A DNA stretch of 64,000 bases from NCBI GenBank assembly GCA_964455185.1, contig CAYVUR010000001.1:1-64000 (forward strand). Direction: 5' to 3'. A model generated the notes under the pieces. The model saw nothing but the letters and a program-made list of their open reading frames with translations, was not told the origin of the DNA and made no database searches. How positions within the stretch are numbered: position 1 is the stretch's first letter; every line of letters begins with the position of its first letter. A program made the position numbers and the translations under genes. Shown in pieces: positions 57,996 to 64,000 of this stretch. The DNA is from CAISTG01 sp964455185 (GTDB lineage: Bacteria > Patescibacteriota > Patescibacteriia > 2-01-FULL-39-33).

Positions 57996-59918
57996 ATGTT
58001 TAATCCTCAAGAAATAGAAAAAAATAATCAGTCACAACAAACTTTTGGTTATACTCCTCCACCACCTCTTAAAGGTGCTCAGAGATTAGCTGTAGAAACT
58101 AAAGAACTTGCTTTATCCAAAGAAGCTTTGGAAGAAGAAAAAATTTATCGCCGAGGAGTAGTTTCGGTTAGAGATTTAATAGCTCCCTCAGCCTTAGAAG
58201 TTAATCCTAATTATATTAAGTTGGGGGAACTTTTTGTTCGTACTATTTTTGTTTATGAATATCCTAGATATATTGCCGTAGGTTGGTTTGCTCCCATAAT
58301 TAATATGGATATTACCGCAGATATTGCTATGTTTTTTTATCCAGTTAAGGCCGCGGTGATACTTAAACAGCTTAAGAAAAAGGTAGGTGTTTTAGAAGCA
58401 GGAATTATTTCTGCCGCTGAAAAAGGTGCGCCACGTGATCCTTTAGCAGAAACAGCGCTTAGAGACATGGAAAAATTACGTGATGACTTAACTCAAGGAA
58501 TAGAACATTTTTTTCAGATTTCTCTTTATGTAACTATTTATGCTAAGACTCTTGAAGAATTAGATAGAACTTCTGAAAGAATAGAAAATTTTTTTGGTTC
58601 AACGCTTATTTATTCAAGACGTGTTTTTTATCAAGCGGAACAAGGATTTAATTCTACTTTACCGATTGCATTAGATGAAATGCAAGTTTTTATTAATATG
58701 AATTCTTCTCCAGCGGCGTCAGCTTTTCCTTTTGTTTCATCAGATCTTACTTCTGATCATGGAATTCTTTATGGGATTAATCGTCATAATAATAGTTTAA
58801 TATTATTTGATAGATTTTCTTTACAAAATGCTAACGCAGTGGTTTTTGCTACTTCTGGAGCTGGTAAATCTTATGCAATAAAACTTGAAGTGTTACGTAG
58901 TTTAATGATGGGAACAGAAGTGATAATTATTGATCCAGAACGTGAATATAATCATCTTTGTCAAGCTGTAGGAGGTACTTATATTGATATTTCACTTAAT
59001 TCAGAAGGTAAGATTAATCCTTTTGATTTACCGCGTGCTGTTGGTGAAGATGCTAAAGCCGGAGATATTATTAGAAACGCAGTCATTACGGTTAAAGGTT
59101 TAGTTAGATTAATGATTGGAAACGTTACTCCTGAAGAAGATTCAATTATTGATCGAGCGCTTTTAGAAACTTATGCTAAAAAAGATATAACTCCTGATGC
59201 TGATTTACGTTACGTTGAACCGCCGATTATGCAAGATTTTCAAGATATACTAGAAGGCATGGAGGGCGGAGAAAATATTGTTTTACGTTTAAAAAAATAT
59301 ACCGAAGGGACTTTTGCTGGCTTACTTAATAATCCAACTAATGTTAAACTTGATAATCAATTAGTAGTATTTTCTGTTCGAGATTTAGAAGATGAACTTA
59401 AACCGTTAGCTATTTATACTATCGTTAATTATATTTGGAATATAGTTAGAAGCGAACTTAAGAAAAGAATTTTAGTAGTTGATGAAGCTTGGTGGTTAAT
59501 GCAACGAGAAGATTCAGCTAAATTTATTTTTGCTTTAGTTAAACGTTGCCGTAAATATTATTTAGGAGTTACCACAATTACCCAAGATGTTAATGATTTT
59601 CTTACTTCTTCTTATGGACAGGCGATAGTTAATAATTCTTCAATACAATTATTGTTAAAGCAGTCACCGGCTGCAATTGATTTAGTTAAAAAAACTTTTT
59701 TACTTACTGAAGGAGAAAAGTATTTATTATTAGAATGCGGTGTTGGTGAAGGAATTTTTTTTGCTGGAGCTAAACATGTAGCGATTAAAATTGTTGCTTC
59801 TTATTCTGAAGATCAACTTATTACTTCTGATCCGCGCCAATTATTAGAAATAGAGCGAGCTAAAAAAGAATTTGCTGAAGCTATGATGCAAGAAGAAAAT
59901 ATGCCTAAAAAAGAATAA
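57996..59918 (+). CDS. virB4: VirB4/TraC-family type IV secretion ATPase
   Basis: VirB4 is the conserved hexameric ATPase that energises type IV secretion. The 640-residue protein has the N-terminal half (ELFVRTIFVYEYPRYIAVGW, DITADIAMFFYPVKAAVIL, FFQISLYVTIYAKTLEELDR) and the motor domain. Walker A is FATSGAGKS at residues 284-292, with Walker B RILVVDEAWWLM around 490-501 (Asp496 and Glu497), and the follow-on segments VEPPIMQDFQDILEGMEGG and TIVNYIWNIVRSEL. VTTITQDVNDFLTSSYGQAI is the expected sensor region. It ends with an acidic tail. It is compact for VirB4 (about 800 usual). No VirD4-type coupling ATPase is present in this window. Confidence 0.94.
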   Translation: MFNPQEIEKNNQSQQTFGYTPPPPLKGAQRLAVETKELALSKEALEEEKIYRRGVVSVRDLIAPSALEVNPNYIKLGELFVRTIFVYEYPRYIAVGWFAPIINMDITADIAMFFYPVKAAVILKQLKKKVGVLEAGIISAAEKGAPRDPLAETALRDMEKLRDDLTQGIEHFFQISLYVTIYAKTLEELDRTSERIENFFGSTLIYSRRVFYQAEQGFNSTLPIALDEMQVFINMNSSPAASAFPFVSSDLTSDHGILYGINRHNNSLILFDRFSLQNANAVVFATSGAGKSYAIKLEVLRSLMMGTEVIIIDPEREYNHLCQAVGGTYIDISLNSEGKINPFDLPRAVGEDAKAGDIIRNAVITVKGLVRLMIGNVTPEEDSIIDRALLETYAKKDITPDADLRYVEPPIMQDFQDILEGMEGGENIVLRLKKYTEGTFAGLLNNPTNVKLDNQLVVFSVRDLEDELKPLAIYTIVNYIWNIVRSELKKRILVVDEAWWLMQREDSAKFIFALVKRCRKYYLGVTTITQDVNDFLTSSYGQAIVNNSSIQLLLKQSPAAIDLVKKTFLLTEGEKYLLLECGVGEGIFFAGAKHVAIKIVASYSEDQLITSDPRQLLEIERAKKEFAEAMMQEENMPKKE

Positions 59919-59931
59919 AATAAAATATTAT

Positions 59932-60516
59932 ATGTTTATGTTAGACAATAGACAAAAAATAATTATAAGTTTATTAATCAGCGTTGCTATATTAATAGTA
60001 GCTTTTTTTCTGTGGTTATTATTTAAGCCTAAAGAAGCTCCAATAAATTTAGTACAAACTCCAACTTCAACCATTCAAATCGGACAATCAGTAGTTGAAC
60101 CCGTTGTTTTAGAACCCGCTAATCCATCTAGAATAGAAAATGAAAAACAATATCCTTTAGGGTCTAAACAGGTTGCTATGATTTTCGCTGAAAGATATTC
60201 TAGTTATTCAACTGATGAACCAATCAAAAATATTCAAGATCTTCAATCTTTAACTACGTCAGAGTTTTATTCGGCGATTATTTCTGAAGCAAAAAATAGA
60301 CAATTTCCTGATATTTTTTATGGTTATTCAGCTAAAGCTCTAGCAGCTAATCTTATAGAAGTTAGCCAAACAAAAGCCAAAATAGCAGTTAATTTACAAA
60401 TAGAACAAACTATAGGTGATGGACAAAATAGTAATATTTTATATCGCACTTTAAATGTTAATTTAATTAAATTGAGAGAAGAATGGAAAGTAAATGGAGC
60501 CTCTTGGCAACAATAA
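59932..60516 (+). CDS. Single-span membrane protein, VirB8/TcpC-like (NTF2-like) candidate
   Basis: The 194-residue protein has a short N-terminus, one membrane helix (IIISLLISVAILIVAFFLWL, about residues 10-29), a Pro/Thr/Val-rich spacer and a C-terminal domain of about 120 residues with the pattern AMIFAERYSSYSTDEPIKNI, FYSAIISEAKN, and an ending NLIKLREEWKVNGASW. The ending resembles the NTF2-like fold of VirB8 and TcpC, which bridge channel and outside in type IV systems. This is fold-level resemblance only, not a motif match. It starts 13 bp after virB4 and overlaps comF by 34 bp. Confidence 0.55.
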   Translation: MFMLDNRQKIIISLLISVAILIVAFFLWLLFKPKEAPINLVQTPTSTIQIGQSVVEPVVLEPANPSRIENEKQYPLGSKQVAMIFAERYSSYSTDEPIKNIQDLQSLTTSEFYSAIISEAKNRQFPDIFYGYSAKALAANLIEVSQTKAKIAVNLQIEQTIGDGQNSNILYRTLNVNLIKLREEWKVNGASWQQ

Positions 60517-61142
60517 GTAATTATTTAATTGATTTAATTTTTCCTAAAATTTGTGTTTCCTGTGGCCAGCCAAATGAAAATTTGTGTAATTATTGTAAAC
60601 AATCAGTTAACCCTGTTTTTGGGACTAAATCGGTTCCTAATATTGACCAATTAATTTTTATTTGGCGTTACGATAACCAAGTAGTAAAATCATTAATTAA
60701 ATCTTTGAAATACGATTTTATTACTAGTCTTGAAAATGATTTACGATTTCTTTTTAATCAGCAAAATTATATTGAAAAAATTAGAGATTTTTGTTCTTCT
60801 GGATATTTAATACCAATTCCTTTACATAAAAAACGTGAACTTTGGCGAGGTTTTAATCAGTCAGTAATAATAGCTCAAATTATTTCAGAAATAACTTGTT
60901 TACCAGTAAAAGATAATTTAATTAAAAGAATAATATTTACTAAACAGCAAGCTCATTTAGAACTGAATGATAGATTATTAAATTTAAAAAATGTTTTTTT
61001 AGCAACTAAATGCTCAACTATTGATAAGACAGCGATATTAATTGATGATGTTGTAACTACGGGAGCAACTTTATCAGCTGCCGCTCAAGAACTTAAAAGA
61101 AAAGGATTTTTATATGTTAAAGCTTTAGTTCTCGCTGCTTAA
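60483..61142 (+). CDS. comF: ComF family protein (phosphoribosyltransferase-like competence protein)
   Basis: ComF acts in natural transformation, probably with single-stranded DNA in the cytoplasm. The 219-residue protein has an N-terminal four-Cys zinc motif (CVSCGQPNENLCNYC, about residues 24-38), followed by FIWRYDNQVVKSLIKSLKYD, the central IPIPLHKKRELWRGFNQS, and the phosphoribosyltransferase signature DKTAILIDDVVTTGATLSAA near the C-terminus. The start at 60483 (MESKWSLLATISNYLIDLIF) is forced by the family N-terminus, so it overlaps the previous gene by 34 bp. Being the last gene of the type IV secretion-like operon it links that machine with DNA uptake. Confidence 0.92.
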   Translation: MESKWSLLATISNYLIDLIFPKICVSCGQPNENLCNYCKQSVNPVFGTKSVPNIDQLIFIWRYDNQVVKSLIKSLKYDFITSLENDLRFLFNQQNYIEKIRDFCSSGYLIPIPLHKKRELWRGFNQSVIIAQIISEITCLPVKDNLIKRIIFTKQQAHLELNDRLLNLKNVFLATKCSTIDKTAILIDDVVTTGATLSAAAQELKRKGFLYVKALVLAA

Positions 61143-61153
61143 TTTTAGAGACC

Positions 61154-61183
61154 TTTACAAAAACACTTTATTTATGCTAAAAT
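61154..61183 (+). promoter_or_regulatory. Promoter of the tRNA-Ser genes
   Basis: TTTACA (61154-61159), 18 bp, TGC-TAAAAT (61178-61183), about 40 bp before the first tRNA-Ser. Confidence 0.6.
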
Positions 61184-61221
61184 ATGGGGGCTATGGGTAG
61201 TTTTAAAAATTTTTAATCTTT

Positions 61222-61312
61222 GGAGAGGTGGCTGAGTGGCTGAAAGCGGCGGTTTGCTAAACCGTTGAACGTCTATTTGGGCGTTCCGGGGGTTCGAATC
61301 CCCCCTTCTCCG
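61222..61312 (+). tRNA. tRNA-Ser (GCT)
   Basis: Class II tRNA, 91 nt. Acceptor GGAGAGG with CTTCTCC (one G:U), anticodon stem CGGTT/AACCG around loop TGCTA with anticodon GCT, long variable arm GAACGTCTATTTGGGCGTTC, T-arm GGGGG-TTCGAAT-CCCCC, discriminator G. CCA is not encoded. Confidence 0.95.
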
Positions 61313-61330
61313 AATATTTTGATATATTAA

Positions 61331-61417
61331 GGAGAGGTGGCAGAGTGGTTGAATGCGTCAGTCTTGAAAACTGAAGTCCCCTTAAAAGGACCGCGAGTTC
61401 GAATCTCGCCCTCTCCG
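61331..61417 (+). tRNA. tRNA-Ser (TGA)
   Basis: Class II tRNA, 87 nt. Acceptor GGAGAGG/CCTCTCC, anticodon loop CTTGAAA (anticodon TGA), long variable arm, T-arm GCGAG-TTCGAAT-CTCGC, discriminator G. It is 18 bp after tRNA-Ser (GCT). Confidence 0.96.
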
Positions 61418-61447
61418 CAAGAATTTTTTCAAAAATATAATAATTAT

Positions 61448-61945
61448 ATGTCAGAAAAAACAAACAACCCGGCTTTAACTGAAGCTTTATTTTATTGGCA
61501 ACATCCGGATTATGTGGTTTATCACAAAAGTTTTAAATGGTATGCAATTTCTTTGATATTATTAGTTTTTGCTGTTATATGGACGATTATAGATGCCAAT
61601 TATATGTTTGGTGTTTTCTTGGTTTTATTTTATTTAATACTTTTATTATTTGAAAATCGTCCTCCGGAAATGGTAGAATTTGCCATTACTCCAGAAGGAA
61701 TTAAAAGTGGTAAAAAATTTCATTATTATCGTGATATTGATTGTTTTTATATTATTTATCGTGCCGAAGGAATAAAAAATCTTTATTTTGAGTTTCGTAA
61801 CCCTTTAAAAGGAAGATTAGTTATTCCTCTTGATGGTCAAAATGCTGTTGCTATTAGAGATTATTTGATTAGTGTTTTGCGTGAAGATTTAGAAAGAGAA
61901 GCAGAACCATTAACTGAGCAATTACGCCGTTGGTTAAAAATATAA
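61448..61945 (+). CDS. Two-span membrane protein, unknown function
   Basis: I start it at ATG 61448 (MSEKTNNPALTEALFYWQHP) because the upstream in-frame ATG at 61337 lies inside the tRNA-Ser gene. The 165-residue protein has two close membrane helices (WYAISLILLVFAVIWTII and YMFGVFLVLFYLILLLF, roughly residues 33-75), then a soluble domain: PPEMVEFAITPEGIKSGKKF, YYRDIDCFYIIYRAEGIKNL, and FRNPLKGRLVIPLDGQN. The soluble part is PH-like, resembling bacterial bPH2/YdbS-type membrane proteins. Function is not known. It lies between tRNA genes and may be part of a mixed transcript. Confidence 0.68.
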   Translation: MSEKTNNPALTEALFYWQHPDYVVYHKSFKWYAISLILLVFAVIWTIIDANYMFGVFLVLFYLILLLFENRPPEMVEFAITPEGIKSGKKFHYYRDIDCFYIIYRAEGIKNLYFEFRNPLKGRLVIPLDGQNAVAIRDYLISVLREDLEREAEPLTEQLRRWLKI

Positions 61946-61959
61946 TATTTTTATATTAA

Positions 61960-62032
61960 GTGCCCGTAGCTCAGGGGATAGAGCGCCAGCTTGCGGAGCT
62001 GTAGGTCGCAGGTTCAATTCCTGCCGGGCACG
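61960..62032 (+). tRNA. tRNA-Arg (GCG)
   Basis: Acceptor GTGCCCG/CGGGCAC, D-arm GCTC/GAGC, anticodon stem CCAGC/GCTGT (first pair C:T open) with loop TTGCGGA, anticodon GCG, T-arm GCAGG-TTCAATT-CCTGC, discriminator G. It reads CGC and, by wobble, CGU. CCA not encoded. Confidence 0.94.
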
Positions 62033-62046
62033 TATTAATTTTTTTC

Positions 62047-64000
62047 ATGGCTGCTTTATCGGATAAAATCGGAGAATTAAATCCGTTTGCCAAGAAATTA
62101 TCAAAAAAATTACAACGTTTAGGAATTGAGACCATAGAAGATCTCATTTTTTATTATCCTTATCGTTATGAAAATTTTTCAGTGTTATCTGAAATTTCAA
62201 AATTAACAATAGGACAAGAAGCTGTTGTTTGGGGAAGATTAGAACTTATTGCTTCACGACGTAGTTTACGTCAACGTAAATATCTTACAGAAGCAGTAAT
62301 TTCTGACACTTCTGGGTCAATAAAAATAATTTGGTTTAATCAACCTTGGCTAACTAAAACACTCAAACCCGGAGATCGTTTATTGGTTTATGGAAAGATA
62401 GCGGGAGATGTTTTTAATATTTATTTTAATTCTCCTAATTGGCAAAAAGTTGATTTTAATAAAAAACCAGAACCCCTAGGAATTTTACCAGTTTATCCAT
62501 TAACCGCCGGCATAACTTCTAAACAGATTTTTTCTTTAGTAGAAACAGCTTTAATAAAGTATAAAGAGTTTATTAAAGATTTTTTACCACAAAAGATAAT
62601 TGAAGACTATAAACTTAAAGAATTGTTTTGGTCTATTAAACAAATACATAAACCTACTAATTTAGATAATTTATCTTTAGCGCAATATCGACTTTCTTTT
62701 GATGAACTTTTATTTTTACAATTAAAATCACAATTATCACGACGAAAATTAAAAGCATTAAAAGCACCACAAATTAATTTTAATGAAGCAAAAACTAAAG
62801 AATTAGTTAATTCTTTGCCTTTTAATTTAACTGCTGATCAAAAAAAGTCAGCTTGGGAAATAATTAAAGATATTGGTAAAACTGAACCGATGAACCGATT
62901 ACTTGAAGGAGATGTTGGTTCTGGTAAAACTTTAGTTGCTATAATATCTATGCATGCTACTTTTGTTGCTGGTTGGCAAACTGCTTTAATGACTCCCACA
63001 GAAATATTAGCAACCCAACATTATCAAACAATTAGAAAGGTTTTAAAATTTTCTGGCGCCAAAATTGGTTTATTAACTGCTAACAGAAAAATTATTAATG
63101 ATGTTAAGGTAAATAAAAAAGATTTTTTGCAAGCTTGTTTATTAGGTGAAATAGATATAATAATAGGAACTCATTCTTTAATACAATCAGAAATTAATTT
63201 CAAAAAATTAGCTTTAGTTATTGTTGATGAACAACATCGTTTTGGCGTTAGACAAAGACAAGAATTAAAAAATAAAGGAGAATTAACCCCTCATTTTCTA
63301 TCTTTAACTGCTACGCCTATACCTCGAACTATGGCATTAATTGCTTATGGAGATTTAGATATTTCTTTAATTAAACAACCACCTCAAGGTAGATTACCAA
63401 TTATTACTAAAGTTGTTTCGCCGCAACAAAGAAATATGGCTTACGATTTTATTAATAAACAGGTAGCTCGGGGTAGACAAGTTTTTGTTATTTGTCCTTT
63501 GATTGATCCCTCTGATAAATTAGGAGTTAAATCAGTAAAAGAAGAATATATGAAGTTAGATAAAGAAGTATTTCCTCATTTTTCAGTGGGCTTGTTACAT
63601 GGCCGTTTGAAGCCTTCAGAAAAGGAACAAATAATGAATGATTTTACTGCTGGAAAAATTAAAATTTTAGTAGCAACTTCCGTAATTGAGGTTGGTGTAG
63701 ACGTTCCTAATGCTACTGTTATGATGATTGAAGGAGCAGAGCGATTTGGTTTAGCTCAACTACATCAATTTCGTGGACGTGTAGGAAGAGGAAAATTTCA
63801 ATCTTATTGTTTTTTATTTACCAATTCTTCAGATGAAAAAACAATTAAACGTCTTAATTTTATTGCTCATAATAATGATGGTTTTTCTTTAGCAGAATAT
63901 GATTTAAAATTAAGAGGCTCAGGAAATTTATATGGCGTAGAACAATCAGGATTTATTTCCGGACTAAAATTAGCTGATATTAATAATGTAGCATTAATAA
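62047..64000 (+). CDS. recG: ATP-dependent DNA helicase RecG (3' truncated)
   Basis: RecG regresses stalled forks and branch-migrates junctions. The frame stays open to the window end, giving 651 residues. The start MAALSDKIGELNPFAKKLSK with KLQRLGIETIEDLIFYYPYR is the wedge-domain opening, followed by the OB fold (VVWGRLELIASRRSL). The helicase core has Walker A LLEGDVGSGKTLVAII, the DEQH box VIVDEQHRFGVRQRQ, LTATPIPRTMALIAYGDLDI, FPHFSVGLLHGRLKPSEKEQ, and the motif V and VI region VATSVIEVGVDVPNAT and QLHQFRGRVGRG. The C-terminal end lies outside the window. It begins 14 bp after tRNA-Arg. Confidence 0.97.
   Translation, partial: MAALSDKIGELNPFAKKLSKKLQRLGIETIEDLIFYYPYRYENFSVLSEISKLTIGQEAVVWGRLELIASRRSLRQRKYLTEAVISDTSGSIKIIWFNQPWLTKTLKPGDRLLVYGKIAGDVFNIYFNSPNWQKVDFNKKPEPLGILPVYPLTAGITSKQIFSLVETALIKYKEFIKDFLPQKIIEDYKLKELFWSIKQIHKPTNLDNLSLAQYRLSFDELLFLQLKSQLSRRKLKALKAPQINFNEAKTKELVNSLPFNLTADQKKSAWEIIKDIGKTEPMNRLLEGDVGSGKTLVAIISMHATFVAGWQTALMTPTEILATQHYQTIRKVLKFSGAKIGLLTANRKIINDVKVNKKDFLQACLLGEIDIIIGTHSLIQSEINFKKLALVIVDEQHRFGVRQRQELKNKGELTPHFLSLTATPIPRTMALIAYGDLDISLIKQPPQGRLPIITKVVSPQQRNMAYDFINKQVARGRQVFVICPLIDPSDKLGVKSVKEEYMKLDKEVFPHFSVGLLHGRLKPSEKEQIMNDFTAGKIKILVATSVIEVGVDVPNATVMMIEGAERFGLAQLHQFRGRVGRGKFQSYCFLFTNSSDEKTIKRLNFIAHNNDGFSLAEYDLKLRGSGNLYGVEQSGFISGLKLADINNVALI

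Noticed and set aside
41304..61142. Integrated conjugative element carrying the secretion-like genes
   Set aside because: No relaxase, coupling protein, integrase or attachment repeats are seen. The base composition resembles the neighbours, and the cluster is flanked by ordinary housekeeping genes.
61337..61447. Longer N-terminus for the two-span membrane protein
   Set aside because: This stretch is the tRNA-Ser (TGA) gene.

Overview
The window is a very A+T-rich (roughly 70% by eye), densely packed bacterial chromosome segment. I infer a Candidate Phyla Radiation / Patescibacteria genome, probably Parcubacteria-like. The grounds are compact housekeeping proteins, tiny intergenic spaces, few Shine-Dalgarno sequences, a dimeric GlyQS-type glycyl-tRNA synthetase, an EF-P with an unusual loop, FemAB- and Mur-like proteins, and a VirB4/VirB6/PrgI cluster next to a giant secreted protein. 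The exact lineage cannot be settled from this sequence alone. TGG encodes Trp, and TGA is used neither as sense nor as stop in any gene read here.

Layout. 1-4166: NIF3-like protein (partial), U32 peptidase (cut by an artificial 10-N gap), ruvA, a small membrane exporter and a MurE-like ligase. 4167-11912: a long rpoB leader, rpoB, rpoC and a terminator. 12050-17630: a MerR-type protein, a 40-residue membrane peptide, a membrane-anchored HTH protein, ftsK, a RodZ-like protein and recA. 17641-21878 (minus strand): efp, rpsR, ssb and rpsF with a structured leader, then rplT, rpmI, infC, the tmRNA gene ssrA, and smpB. 21949-28346 (plus): AI-2E permease, two small membrane proteins, glyS, an M16 peptidase and a glycosyltransferase. 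28390-29251 (minus): a membrane protein and tRNAs Met, fMet and Leu. 29392-31051: parA-parB. 31072-38069 (minus): relA/spoT, topA, dprA, pth and der, with a long hairpin under a consensus plus-strand promoter between dprA and pth. 38182-41184: FemAB-like, MFS and rsmA. 41304-61142: a nine-gene operon for a type IV secretion-like machine. 61222-64000: two tRNA-Ser, a membrane protein, tRNA-Arg and recG (partial).

The most distinctive region is 41304-61142. One extended -10 promoter with a DnaA-box match in its leader reads into a thrombospondin-type-3 membrane protein, a 3288-residue secreted cysteine-rich protein, a VirB6-like channel protein with a long soluble tail, an unrecognised 472-residue protein, PrgI, a TraC-like protein, the VirB4 ATPase, a VirB8-like membrane protein and ComF. 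No relaxase or coupling protein is in the window. I infer an envelope-spanning machine dedicated to attachment, export or DNA uptake rather than conjugation.

RNA highlights: ssrA ends 12 nt before the infC start codon and its tRNA-like elbow is divergent. The initiator tRNA lacks one of the three hallmark G:C pairs. tRNA-Arg has anticodon GCG. A candidate sRNA at 35980-36080 shows a CCUCCU-containing C-rich loop on a nearly perfect long hairpin. Promoters are mostly extended -10 (TGnTATAAT), several so close to the ATG that the mRNAs should be leaderless.
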